Source: CBDHFQ01 sp965262565 (lineage in GTDB: Bacteria > Bacteroidota > Bacteroidia > J057). From it: a stretch of DNA of 64,000 bases. The DNA lies in NCBI GenBank assembly GCA_965262565.1, contig CBDHFQ010000038.1, positions 248,001 through 312,000 on the forward strand. The letters run 5' to 3'. Of the stretch, positions 9,900 to 21,115 are shown piece by piece. The notes beneath the pieces are model-generated. The model ran no database searches, was not told the DNA's origin, and saw nothing but the letters and a program-made list of their open reading frames with translations. A program made the position numbers and the translations under genes. Within the stretch, counting starts at the first letter, position 1; every line of letters begins with the position of its first letter.

Positions 9900-11313
9900 A
9901 TAAAACTACAAAGAAACAAGCAAAATAGATTGCCAATAAAGGTCCATAAAATATGTTGTCATAAGTTGAATGCCTTTTAATTATTACTTTTATATATGAT
10001 GATGAGACATCAGATGGTATTATCATTATATATTTTTAATAGAATAATAGTTTTCACGAGAAATCTCGACTATCGAATCCTGCCCTGGATTCAAACTCGA
10101 GTCTGGTCGCGATTGCCATTCGGGTTGGAGTTGTATTGCGAGTGAACAAACAAAATCCTCTTAAAGTTATTCTCAGCTCTATTCTTTCTTCAAACATATA
10201 TATATATATAACACAGCTTTTGTTTTTACAGGATTTATTCTCTTGAAAGTTTTATAAACAGACTGTTGGAATAGGATACCTTTCCTCTGTTGGAATAGGA
10301 TACCTTTCCTCTGCTGGAATAGGATACCTTACATTAATGATTGATATACTTTCCTAAGAATTTTCTTTACTTGTTATTCTTAATATTTAAAGCAGCAAAT
10401 ACAAACCTTGAGTGAAACTAAGTTGACAGCTTTGTTTTTGAAACTATTTTATAAAGGTCCTGCAGTCCTGTAATTTTGCGACCTGGTTGCAAATTAATCT
10501 CTAAAACTATGTTGTACATGCATTTTTCTTATTTCCTCAAAAGAAAACAGACGATACGTTTTCAGAAAATTATGTTCGGGTACATTTTCTCGCGATGGAA
10601 ATCCTATTGAGCAGGCGCTCCGTACTTGTCAAAAAGTGAATTCGGATTACAGTGGGACAAGCCCAGTTCGCACGTTTAATAGGGCCTCTTCTGAAATTAG
10701 AGTTTTCGAATTTGTTTAATTTTATAGTATAGTTTGTGGAAATAATAGTGAAACTTCAATTTAATATATAAATAAAAAAAATCAACTTCAAAAAGTCCAC
10801 GGAAATATGCTAGCAAGAAATAATAAATAAAATCATCCAATTGTGCAGTTGCATAAATATTTCATAGTAAAAAATATAAATATTCCCTCTGGCTTTAATG
10901 ATTCGTGAGAAAATGTGCCCAGATTTCAAAAAATAACACTTTGCAGTATAAGGTCGAATAATATAAGGTAGCAATCCAAAGAATTCATAACAGTTTTTGT
11001 GCCAGGCTGATTTGGGGAATTCTCAACCACACAGTTTTTCACACTTTTATTAATTAGTTTTTGATGCACTAAGTAAAATAAGAAAGAACTTTACGTCAAA
11101 TAATAAAGAAACTAAAATGATATTAGAAATTACTCTTTTTATAGAAAATTCCTCTGTTAGAGAGTTTACAATAACGCTTTAAAAAACCAAATCTTTGCTC
11201 TATTGGATTTAATTAATTAACGACCGGTTATGATTCAGGGTGACACTCATAATTATCAACTCAATCTTGTTAAACTGACCACATTTCGTAGGAGAGAAAG
11301 CTAAATGGTGTTC
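9900..11313. other. AT-rich non-coding stretch
   Basis: No supported gene. It contains short (TA)n at 10198-10210 and the 24-bp triplication listed separately. The first 100 bp may be the LINE 3' UTR. Confidence 0.5.
10264..10335. repeat. Three tandem copies of a 24-bp unit
   Basis: The unit TGTTGGAATAGGATACCTTT plus CCTC repeats at 10264, 10288 and 10312 with one or two changes. Simple tandem duplication. Confidence 0.9.
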
Positions 11314-11474
11314 TTAACCCTTTGTTGCATGATTTATTTTTTTCGTCGGTTTTTTGAGATATAGCCTTAGATAGGCTGTTATCGTTATCGTTTTTTTGAT
11401 CATCCCTTCTTATTTTAAAATCGAAATTTCGGTCAAATGTTGCTCTTAGGCCACGTTATGCAACAAAGGGTTAA
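11314..11474 (+). mobile_element. TTAA MITE, core-deleted monomer
   Basis: TTAA at 11314-11317 and 11471-11474. Ends CCCTTTGTTGCAT and ATGCAACAAAGGG are exact inverted repeats. Same family as 2377-2771 but with the CTACCGACTCATAG core deleted (GCTGTTATCG runs straight into TTATCGTTTTTTTGAT). Confidence 0.85.
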
Positions 11475-11498
11475 ACAAATTCAAAAAAATCATTTTGT

Positions 11499-11687
11499 TT
11501 AACCCTTTGTTGCATGATTTATTTTTTTCGTCAGTTTTTTGAGATATAGCCTTAGATAGGCTGTTATCGTCTACCGACTCATAGACGCGGCGCTCATAGG
11601 AAATTTTTTTGATCATCTCTTCTTATTTTAAAATCGAAATTTCGGTCAAATGTTGCTTTTAGGCCACGTTATGCAACAAAGGGTTAA
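11499..11687 (+). mobile_element. TTAA MITE, intact monomer
   Basis: TTAA at 11499-11502 and 11684-11687, ends CCCTTTGTTGCAT/ATGCAACAAAGGG, core GTCTACCGACTCATAG present. It lies 24 bp from the previous copy in the same orientation and is nearly identical outside that copy's deletion, so this may be another dimer with a different spacer. Confidence 0.88.
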
Positions 11688-12589
11688 ATTCGATTTGGAT
11701 ACCAAAATTGAACATGAAGTTAGGTAATTGAAAATATTTACAAACTTAGTCAATCTAAACAAAATCAGAGTTCAATTTTTAAAAACATGACGAGTAATTT
11801 ATTTCTGAATGAGTAAAAATAGGACGATTTACTAAGTTTCTCATGAAAAACTGCATACCTATACATGTGCGTTGCACTGTTAAAGACAACAGCATTTAGA
11901 AATATACATTTTGCGATCAGTTCACTAGTATTTACAATGAAATTTGTGAAGGTTTCACAGCTAGCCGGGAGCTGTTATTTCACTTTCCAATTAAAAAAAT
12001 AGACCTTTTCACTGTGTGTTTTCTTGTAAAGAACTGAGAAAAAACATGATGCTCTGTACTGTCAGTTGAGTGGAGCCAAAACACCCATGTTATTTTAGTT
12101 TCACTCAAAAGACCTGAATTCTTTGATATTTTAGACCTCGTTTTTCAGAGAAATTTGATAAGAGTTTGTATGAAGAATGTATAAAAGAGCGTATTTTAAA
12201 GTCTGTTTGAAAATAGAAAAGTTTTTGTCGATCTAAAAAACAACGTTATTATACTTACATTGTAGTTAATAGTGATCTTCCGGTATTCTTTTATAATTGA
12301 GGTAATTAAAACCTCTTCCGGAATGTTTAGAATAGCCCAAGCTTCAGCACATAAGAGTAAATATAAGATAGAGAGAGCATCTTGGCCAAAAGAAACTGTC
12401 GCCCTGTCCTCATAAATCTTACACAAACTTCTAGCCTCAGCCAACCAATGCAGCTTAGGCTATAGTGCAGTGTGGACGTGTGTCACACTGCTCCACCTGC
12501 TGGAATGATATTGTGTTTTGCTTTTAATATCTAGTAGTTGCTCTCGGGCACCTTTCATATTTCTCAAAAGTCATATATTGAATCGTACT
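11688..12589. other. AT-rich non-coding stretch
   Basis: No convincing exon. A short minus-strand reading frame (12196-12444) has no recognisable domain. Confidence 0.4.
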
Positions 12590-12596
12590 TTCAACA

Positions 12597-13145
12597 CGCA
12601 AGCAAATAAACAAACATCCAAGCAAACAAACAAACACAAACAGACAAACACACACAAACAAACAGACAAACACAAACAAACAGATGCAACCAAACTCAAA
12701 CAAACACGAACAAACGTACACAAACAAACGCAGACAAATAGACAAATACAGACAGACAAACACAAACAAACGCAAACACAAACAAACAAATGTAAACACA
12801 AACAAACAAACATGAACAAACACAAACAAACGCAAACATACACACAAACACAAACAAACACGAACAAACGCAGACAAATAGACAAACACAAACAAACGCA
12901 GACAAATAGACAAACACAAACAAACGCAAACACAAACAGACAAACACAAACAAGCGCAAACACAAACAAACATGAACAAACACGAACGAACAAACACAAA
13001 CAAACATGAACGAGCACAAAGAAACACAAGCAAACTGACACAAACAAACAAATACATGTAAACAAACGCAAACAAATACAAACAATCACACGCAAACAAA
13101 CACACCTAAACACAAGCAAACAAACACACAAACAAACTCACACGC
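12597..13145. repeat. ACAAAC-type microsatellite, about 550 bp
   Basis: Long, imperfect run of ACAAACACAAACAAACG-like units. All reading frames across it encode low-complexity strings (Thr/Asn/Gln on +, Cys/Val/Phe/Leu on -) and are not genes. Confidence 0.95.
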
Positions 13146-13229
13146 GCGTGCATTAAATAAATGACACACACAAATACACCACAACTCTAACACACCACAA
13201 ACAAACACAGGCAAACACGTACACAGCAA

Positions 13230-13820
13230 ATATTATATAAATGATGATCAGACAATGATAAGATGAAGCTAGAGACGAACATCATTACATAGCATTAAAT
13301 AAATGATTGTCAGACAATCAGGAGATAATTTTTGGGAGAATCATCTTTTATTTGATGTTAGGCGATGATGTTTCTCTCTAACACAATTTTATCATTGTTT
13401 GACCATCAATTATTTGATGTTTAATAATGATAATTCTTTCAAGCATCATCTTGTCATCGATTGACCACCATTTATTTGATGCTAAACAATGATGATTCTC
13501 TCAAACGTCATCTTGTCATTGTCTGACCATCATTTATTTAATGGTAAGCAATGACGTTTCTCTCTAATATTACCTTGTCAATTTTTGACCATCATTTATA
13601 TAATGTTGTTCAATGATGTTTATCCCCAACATCATCTTGTCATTGTGTCTCCATTATATATTTGATTTTAAGCAATGGTGATTCTCCCTAACATCATCAT
13701 GTCATTGTCTGACCATCATTTAGCTATATGATGTATGTTGCACAATGATGTTTCTCCCTAACATCATCATGTCATTGTCTGACCATCATTTATTTAATGT
13801 TGTACAATGACGTTTCTCCT
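13230..13820. repeat. About 62-bp minisatellite
   Basis: About nine diverged units of the type TGACCATCATTTATTTAATG, then AGCAATGATGTTTCTC, then CTAACATCATCTTGTCATTG. For example, unit starts fall at 13524 and 13586. Each unit contains an internal partial inverted repeat (CAATGAT/ATCATTG). Confidence 0.85.
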
Positions 13821-13960
13821 GAACATATTTCAAGCATATATAACAATCATATTTGGGGTAACTGTAGTTAATGAAGATAGACAAGCTGGAAAAACAAAGG
13901 TAGGTGTGCAAATTGTGGTGAAAAGATGGCAAGAGAAGGCAGCAGCACACCCCTCCTTCC

Positions 13961-14765
13961 TTAGGGTCAACTCACACGGGCGACTATATATTATTGACAT
14001 ATTGTATAATTGAACTAATTTTATGTCTAATATTTCGTTCATTTTCAAATTTATAATGGAACAAATGAATAAGGACGATATTTTGAAAATAATATAAAAA
14101 AGTATTTATAAAAAGTATTTAAATATATATATATTATTGACATATTGTATAATTGAACTAATTTTATGTCTAATATTTAGTTCATTTTCAAATTTATAAT
14201 GGAACAAATGAATAAGGACGATATTTTGAAAATAATATAAAAAAGTATTTATAAAAAGTATTTAAATACATCAATGTGATTATTATTTAAATACATCGAT
14301 GTGATTATTATTTAAATACATTTGTAAAAAGTATTTAGTATTTAAATACATTTTGAGCATGTATTTACTATTTAGTATTTAAATACAAAAAAGTATTTAG
14401 TACGTATTAAAGTATTTAATACGTAAATATTAAATACGTAAAAGTATTTAATAAAAAAAGTATTTAATACAAAAGTGCCCAGCTCTGGCTGTGGTCGCCA
14501 AGCTGTCGCTAAGTTGTCGCCAAGTTGTCGCCAAGCTGTCGCCTTGTGTGAGTTGACTCGACTGCTGGTCAGAGACTTTTTTCCGGATCAAACCGGCGAC
14601 TACTTAATTCGCGACTAAACTGTCGTAGTCGCCAAGTTGTCGCTCGTGTGTGTTGCTTTCTGCGATTCTGTATTAAACCTATGAGATATATTTACCATCC
14701 GCACCTTGACTGCTATTTAGTCGCCGTTAACATCGACTGCAGTCGTACGTGTGAGTTGACCCTTA
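13961..14765. mobile_element. 0.8 kb TIR transposon flanked by TTA
   Basis: Ends GGGTCAACTCACACG (13964) and its complement CGTGTGAGTTGACCC (ends 14762), flanked by TTA on both sides (13961-13963, 14763-14765). Subterminal direct repeats of GTCGCCAAGTTGTCG lie at 14490-14650. A TATTTAAATAC-rich element (13984-14487) is nested inside. No transposase gene. Confidence 0.75.
13984..14487. mobile_element. Nested AAATACTT-rich element ending GCCCAGCTCTG
   Basis: About 140 bp beginning ATATTATTGACATATTGTAT is tandemly duplicated (13984-14113 and 14126-14260). TATTTAAATACA-type repeats follow, ending TGCCCAGCTCTG. Related sequence is inverted at 34.45-34.68 kb, and the same CAGAGCTGGGCA end (read on minus) occurs at 36.02 kb. 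That end resembles hAT termini; the superfamily is inferred only. Confidence 0.55.
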
Positions 14766-15029
14766 GTGACGCCTAAGCTGGCACTAACTCAAAAAATAAT
14801 AATGATAATTTTATGAGGACATAGCGTCAGTTTTTTCTCTCGCGTTTTCTGGATACAGGACTCCCTCTATTTAATATTTACTCTAAGTTTAGCACTACTA
14901 CACGTAGTGCGTCGTCAGGGGGAAATTAATTTATATATTTCGAAAAAGAACGCAAGTACACTAAACACGAAAACAAGATACAGCAATTATTCTATTTTTG
15001 AAATTTTGACTAATTTAAACAGTAATTTA

Positions 15030-15650
15030 TTGAGTGACACCATGGAGGTATTATTAGGAAGGAGCTGCCCCAACACTCTTTTACCACGGTAGTAAAATGA
15101 AACCAACACACCTCCAACCCCTCCACTAGCGCGGTCAACAGAGCTTCCAGTACCCATATTAAGGGGGTCATTTACAAAATATGGAATTTTCTTTATTATT
15201 AGTCCGATCTTACTGAAATTTACTCACAATAAGTAAAATCGAAAAAAAAAAAATTTTGTTCCTGAAAATTTTTCCATTTAGGGCTTAGTTTTTTATATAC
15301 ATACAAATATATATATATACACATATATATGAAATAATAGAACTTCCTCAGCTTTTATGCTAGAATAAAAAAAAAAAGACAGTTTGGAATCCTTGAAAGA
15401 TTTCCTACAAAACGTACAAAATATTTGTTCCATTTTCTTTTTCGTTTTCTATTTACTTGAGATTATAGATGGGTGACTGAATTCTTTCAGTTACCCATCT
15501 GAAATCTCAAGTCACGAGGACTGTGGGCAAGTACGAGGCATGCTCTAAAAATACTGTAAATCAAAGTTAAACGTTTTCTAAGCGATAGACCACCTCCGTG
15601 TTGCCCACGCTTGTGGAGGGGTTTTTAATAATACCTCCATGAGTGACACA
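15030..15650. mobile_element. MITE with CATGGAGGTATTATTA ends, carrying a nested element
   Basis: Left arm CATGGAGGTATTATTA at about 15041 and AACCCCTCCACTAGCG at about 15115. The right arm is the inverse, CGCTTGTGGAGGGGTT and TAATAATACCTCCATG, ending near 15642. The inverted repeat is interrupted on the left by about 50 bp and holds the TTAA-GGGGG element at 15157. Confidence 0.6.
15157..15530. mobile_element. TTAA-GGGGGTCAT element, truncated copy
   Basis: TTAA at 15157 then GGGGGTCATTTACAAAATAT. It is closely similar to the first half of 54571-55761: TTTATTATTAGTCCGATCTT, TTTTCCATTTAGGGCTTAGT and the GAGAT...GGGTGACTGAA hairpin at about 15460-15523. The right terminus is missing. Confidence 0.7.
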
Positions 15651-16084
15651 AAATAATTTAAAAAATTTAAAAATTAACTTCAATAATACACTCGAAAAAA
15701 AACATCGACTATAAATCACGTTAAGACTTGTATTATACTAAAAATTTACATAGCTACTTATTTAAGCCTGCGAAAAACAAAACAATTCTTTCAATGCAAC
15801 TGCAGATTATTTTAAAATAATAATAATTGTACTCATTTTTGGGTTAAAAAAGTTTATATGAAGAGGTTTGCTGTATAGAGGTAACACACGTTTCTGAGCC
15901 TCTATAGATTTTTTTTTAATTTATGCTTAGTAGTTTTCTGTCATTTCTGTAATTATATCTGAGATATTCTCCTATCATCTACTTTTTTCCATGTTCCCTT
16001 CTTATTACTAGTCGACAACAACTGCTGAGTAATCTACAGGGCCGGTACTGAGTTTTCTGTATTGGTGCTAGTGTGCCCTGAGTA

Positions 16085-16480
16085 CTGAGTAGGTATACTT
16101 CTGGGTAAATTCATACTTTAGTTTAAAAAAACGTACCTTTTTAATTTCATTTTTTTGGGCATAATAAAAAATATAAAAAAATAAATATTTATTAAATAAA
16201 TATAAAATGTACTTACGTACTTACTTCACTCATAGCTTGAGCGCGAGTCTGGCGTCATTTCTCAAAACATATGGCAACATCACTTGTTCGAATGGCCTGA
16301 ATCTTGTATTTTATGCCTATCTAATACATTATTTTTATAACTCAAAAACTAGATGCGACCGACAAAAATAGATTTCAGATTATTATTCTACACCCCAAAA
16401 AACCTGTAAATAAAAAAGTACGTTTTTTTAAAATTAAACTAAAGTATAAATTTACCTACTTCTGGACCTAACTTTTGCGT
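16085..16480. mobile_element. MITE, about 0.39 kb
   Basis: The left arm GGTAAATTCATACTTTAGTT then AAAAAAACGTACC (about 16104-16140) pairs with the right arm GGTACTT-type inverse GTACGTTTTTTTAAAATTAA, then CTAAAGTATAAATTTACC (about 16420-16460). Just inside the right arm, ATTCTACACCCCAAAAAACC matches the terminus of the long-TIR element at 31.4-32.4 kb, so the two are related. Confidence 0.65.
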
Positions 16481-16552
16481 TATGGATAACTCAGCACAGC
16501 ACAGCTCAAGGTGACATTATACCTACCTTTGACCTCAGCCAAGGTTTCTCAG

Positions 16553-16608
16553 GCTGGCACTATACATACCATTGACTCTAGGGAAAAGTATGTATAGTGT
16601 CGCCCTGT
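16553..16608. repeat. Short inverted repeat
   Basis: GGCACTATACATAC and GTATGTATAGTGTCGCC form a stem with a loop of about 20 bp. Confidence 0.6.
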
Positions 16609-17548
16609 GAAATGTGAACTGCTTTCCGCTACTGTACCCAGTACTGGATTTGGGTGGACATCATAGTATTTATATTTTAAACCCTTTAGATATGTGCTGG
16701 ATTACCTTGCAATCTTTGCCAAATTTTGTCCACTGGGTTTTAAGCTGGAAGTTTCAGCCAAATTAAGGGTTGACAATCTGGCGACATTTTTGGCATCAAA
16801 CAAGTGGGGAACAGTAAGGGGGCCAACAATCATGCTATTGACTCAAACTGCAAAGGTCTTTATCGTAAATTCTGCTAAAATTTATAGCCATTTAGTATAC
16901 TTGCTTTATTAAATGTTCTTCATTATTTAAATCATTATATTGAATGTAACTACGCATGTAACAATAGTATTGGGGATAAATTAAAACAATGTTTGAATAA
17001 AAAATTAATCAATAATAAATAAGCAATGAATTATATAAATATATCAATTAATATCTCTAAAAACAAATGTCGAAATATCCAAGGTTTAAAATATTACGAT
17101 GATATAAATTATGAATTAAAATATAATCACAAAAAAAGAGTAACAATTTGGATTTAAATCAAAAACTTTGATTAAAATGGAAGTTTTATTATCAGAGGCA
17201 CCGGCAGCTGCTTGCCAGAGATGCGAAGGTATTGGAACTGACTTGATTGCTGTGAATGACGAAACTTGGGGAGATTTGGGGAAAATTGGGGAACTTCAGC
17301 CGCGTAAATCCCCTCAATTAGAATTAAAACCAAACTGAACAAATATTGGAGGAATATTCTATGAATGCGCAACCACATACATGTAGGTACATGTTTTTAT
17401 ACTGTTCTATAAATACCGTTGCAGAGTTTTGTGCTTATATTTTATAAATATATGAAAAAAATTTGATTACAATTATTGATATATATATATATAAAGTAAT
17501 AACACAGAAATCAAAACATCAACATATTATTTGTTGTAACCACCATAG

Positions 17549-17746
17549 ACAATTAAGTTGCTGGAAACGCTTGGAGTATTCTCTACAGGAGTCACCAATG
17601 AATGTTGGGGGTATTTTATCTCCTATTTTGGACAGTTTTTTAGAGCCTTCAAAAGTGGTGTGGTGGGCAGTGCTACTCACCACAGGAGTCTACATGAGTC
17701 ACATTCAAGGCTCATGTTCAGCTTCTCCAAGCGTTTGCAGCAACTT
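17549..17746. repeat. Foldback sequence, about 0.2 kb
   Basis: GTTGCTGGAAACGCTTGGAG near the left end pairs with CTCCAAGCGTTTGCAGCAAC near the right end. The centre contains ACAGGAGTC-type repeats in both orientations. A small MITE is likely, although a short open frame crosses it. Confidence 0.55.
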
Positions 17747-17842
17747 GTCAATGTTAAGGGAGGTTACATCGAATAAAATGATGACATTTGATTCTTATAT
17801 TAATATTTTGAACATTTAAGTTAATGTTATCAGTAATAATAA

Positions 17843-18040
17843 TGTGAAGGCAGCGTTAACCCTTTTAATCATTGAGTTCAGTGCACCACTTTTGTCTCTA
17901 CAAATCAAATGCAGTTCCTATAGGCTGGCAGCCATTTACAGCCGATATCACAGCTTTCTTTGCAGCCAATTCGGAAAATGGCTTGCTAATTGGTCAGTTT
18001 AAGGTATGCCCAGACATGTACCAACTAGCCTATTCGTTGA
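17843..18040 (+). repeat. Interspersed repeat, copy a
   Basis: Starts GAAGGCAGCGTTAACCCTTT then TAATCATTGAG and contains GGCTGGCAGCCATTTACAGC. An inverted copy at 23.53-23.70 kb matches over about 170 bp. Confidence 0.7.
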
Positions 18041-18206
18041 GACCTAGTCTGTGCGCTCGTCAGGCAGTAATGATGCATCCATATTATTCTTAATCTATAA
18101 TGGACCTTTACTTCTTATGTTAGGAGGATAAATTTTTAAAAATAATATGGAGGCCGCATTTCTGCCTGACGAGCTCACCTACTTGGAATCAACGAATAGG
18201 CGGGAG
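18027..18206. repeat. Foldback repeat with ATTCGTTGA ends
   Basis: CTATTCGTTGAGACCTAGTC, then GCTCGTCAGGCAG, then CCATATTATT on the left is inverted on the right (AATAATATGG, CTGCCTGACGAGC, TCAACGAATAG). Confidence 0.7.
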
Positions 18207-18281
18207 GTGGAGGAGGATGGCAATAACACTAGGGTGTGCAAGGGAGAAAAGAAAAGGAAGATTGCAGGAAAGATGCGGCCT

Positions 18282-19362
18282 TTAAGGCCACGCTACACTA
18301 GGGGTTTTTAGACGCGCGCGTCTAGACTTTTTGGGAACGACCCTGCGTCAAAATCCCCCTCTTCGGCTACACTGATTTTCTCATTGGGACTTTCGCCGAG
18401 CGATTAGTTGCTCTGTGACAGTAAGTGAGGATGGATGTTGAAGAAGAAGCTCTGTACTCTATCGTGGAGTAGAAAAGTGAGGAGATTTAGAAAAGTGTGG
18501 ACGAAGGAATGGTTACTCAGAGAGAGAGTGAGTTGAGGTGAGGTGAAGGAGGTAGTTGAGGTAAGGTGAGGTGAGGGAGGTGAGGTAGATTTGTTGAGGT
18601 AATTGAGATGAGGTAGTTGATGTGAGGTAGGAGAGGTGAAGAAGTAGTTGAGGTAAGGTGAGGTAGTTGAGGTAAGGTGAGGTAGTTGAGGTAAGGTGAT
18701 TTTGTTGAGGTGAGGTAGTTGAGGTTAGGTGAGGTAGTTGAGGGGAGGGGAGGTAGCTGAGGTAGTTGAGGTTAGGTGAGGTAGTTGAGGGGAGGGGAGG
18801 TAGTTGAGGTTAGGTGAGGTAGTTGAGGTGAGGTGATTTTGTTGAGGTTAGGTAGATGAGGTGAGGTAATTGAGATGAGGTAGTTGAGGTGATTTTGTTG
18901 AGGTTAGGTAGATGAGGTGAGGTAATTGAGATGAGGTAGTTGAGGTGAGGTGTGGGAGGTGAAGTGAGGTGAAGGAGGTGTTGAGGTAATGTGAGGTAGT
19001 TGAGGTGACATGACTATTTTGAACTGGACGACGCGACGCCACAAGCAATCAAAATTTCAGCTTTAGAATATATATTTATTGAAGCAAACATATTTATTTC
19101 TGTTGAAAAGCTAGACATGTAATCTGAAGGGGTTGGTAGACTTGCTAACCCTGCATCAGGTTCAGCGTTCAACACACCCATCCTCTCTCTATGGCGGCGA
19201 GCGCTACACTGACAGCACTCTTGGGAAGCATGCGTGACGCAGGGGAAAAAAACCAACATTTCTGGATAGCCCGCGTCTTCACCAAAACTGGCTGCTGAGA
19301 CTGCTTTGCCCAAAAAATCTAGACACGCGCGTCAAAAAACCCCTAGTGTAGCGTGGCCTTAA
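18282..19362. mobile_element. 1.07 kb TIR transposon flanked by TTAA
   Basis: TTAA at 18282-18285 and 19359-19362. Inverted repeats of about 45 bp: GGCCACGCTACACTAGGGGT, then a T-run, then GACGCGCG and GTCTAGA, with a matching right end (TCTAGAC, CGCGCGTC, ACCCCTAGTGTAGCGTGGCC). The interior is mostly the GGTGAGGTAGTTGAG minisatellite. No coding capacity is seen. Confidence 0.85.
18500..19012. repeat. Purine-rich GAGGTAGTTGAGGTGAG minisatellite
   Basis: About 500 bp of GAGGTAGTTGAGGTAAGGTG-like units with strict purine bias on the + strand. It lies inside the TTAA element 18282-19362. Open frames across it are artefacts. Confidence 0.95.
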
Positions 19363-19714
19363 GAATTGACCTAGAAAAGGAGAAGAGAGAAACTGAAGAT
19401 AGTAAGAGAGTAAAAGGACCTTTAGGTTTTACTTAGTCTTTGGTAGGTCTAAATATGCAGTCTTAGGTAGTCAGAAAAATAAAGTTTTAAGTTTTCCTGT
19501 CAGTCCATTGAACGGTCATTCAAATTATTTACAATATATACACTTTTTTGTTCTTTTTAAGTTTTCAAAAGATTTTTTTCTTTTCTCAGTTTTATTGATT
19601 TTTTTTCGGTTTTAGATTTATATAATATATACAGTAGCGTCATGCAGTATTTCGTTAGACAGTAGATGAGTCATGATTTTCTGTGTCAGTTAGTCCGTGT
19701 GTCGTCGTGCAGTT

Positions 19715-20947
19715 TTAAGGGGGGTTTACATGGCGCGACATGGTGCGTATACACGCACCATGTGTATACGGGGACACGAAATGAGGCTCATATGAGCCCG
19801 TAACAAGGATCACAGCTGCGATTCACTGAAATGAGTTCGTGATGCGCAACACTACTGAGCCTCACCGCTAGTGTCGAGATCAGTGTGTTCCCAGCCGCTG
19901 CCGAGTAAGGTTATTGCTGCTCCCTTCACCGTACTTGGATATTCTCACTGAACACTACCGTTTCCTGTATGTTTATGGAATATTAAATCAAAAGACTACT
20001 AAAATAGACCTAATAAGGAATAAAGGCATTGCAGATTTTACTCGTTAACATGAAAATGATCCCTTTTTCACGAGGAAAAGAGAAAATATATACAAATTCT
20101 CAATAGAATATATATATATTACATACATTCTCTTTCGATAGTTGGACGAATCTTCTCCAGCAGCAAAAAGATTGCTGCTATTGACATTTGAGTACGTATA
20201 ATTTTCAAAGGAATAATGGTCTTCACAGGCTACCTAGTTCATTAAATATCATTTCCGAATATATATATCCATTTTAACCATGAACTGAACCAAATCCTCC
20301 TCCTTTTCTTTGCCCCTTTTTCACTTTCTATATTTTAATTCAAATTTACCATCAACAGCAAATTATATGGTACCCCGCCAAATGTTTCTTGTCCATTGCA
20401 AAGCTATAGTACACTTTATTTTAGCCGTACCGAATTCACTTGACTATTAATACATACACGAGAATATGTGCTAGTAAATTCGCTACAGCTAAAATTGAGT
20501 ATAGCTTCGAAATGGTCAAGTAAACACCTTTGGGGTACCATTTATTTTGATGTTGATAGTACATTTCCCTGACATTTTCTACATTGGACATCTATGTACG
20601 CAAAATCTCATTGCACAATGTACAGAAAATTGTTTCACGTAAGTGCTGTAAAAATAATTTCAAAGTACAGTGACAAAATTTGTAGACAATGGCAAGTTTT
20701 TTCTCATTTTGCTTCTGATTTTTCTCGCTTATTTAAAATTAACAGAATAATGTCGACATAATATATATATATTAATGCACAAAAGAGTACGTTGCCGTCA
20801 GTACATCTTGATTTCTGGTTAACAGCTAGTCTGTGATGCAGGCTGGCACACCTGCCATGTATATGCTCTGGGGCCACAAGGTGCGCAACTTGTGTGTCTA
20901 GCCTCATGTGATCCCGCCTCGTGTCGCGCCATGTAAAGGCCGCTTAA
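19715..20947. mobile_element. 1.2 kb TIR transposon flanked by TTAA
   Basis: TTAA at 19715-19718 and 20944-20947. Inverted ends are GGGGGGTTTACATGGCGCGA then CATGG on the left and TGTCGCGCCATGTAAAGGCC then GC on the right, imperfect in the first six bases. A smaller MITE (20368-20540) is nested inside. LINE copy 2 lies immediately to the right. No transposase gene. Confidence 0.75.
20368..20540. mobile_element. Nested MITE with GGTACCCC ends
   Basis: The left arm TGGTACCCCGCCAAATGTTT, then CTTGTCCATT and GAAGCTATA-like CAAAGCTATA, then TTTTAGC pairs with the right arm ending ACCTTTGGGGTACCA. The stem is imperfect, about 55 bp. Confidence 0.7.
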
Positions 20948-21115
20948 AGTCATATATTATAGTTAGTTGGGCAGTGAATCGTAGATCGTTGAGCAGTAAC
21001 ACATAATAAATATATCTAAGGGGCAACAAGGGGTGGGCCAGCCCATATACACCCATCTTCCGAGAAAGATAGCCGATCCCGAAGCTCTAGGGAGGGAGGC
21101 CCTATCAGTGGTTCG
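20948..21115 (-). other. LINE family 2 copy 2: 3' UTR
   Basis: Lies between the LINE stop codon (21116-21118, minus strand) and the right end of the neighbouring TIR element. No ORF. Moderately GC-rich near 21030-21110 and probably the LINE 3' UTR. Confidence 0.5.

Noticed and set aside
12524..13131. Long overlapping frames on both strands, including Cys/Val/Phe-rich minus-strand proteins
   Set aside because: They are translations of the ACAAAC microsatellite; three frames are open at once and no domain is present.
18848..19048. Thr/Ser/Leu-rich minus-strand frame
   Set aside because: Lies in the purine-rich minisatellite.
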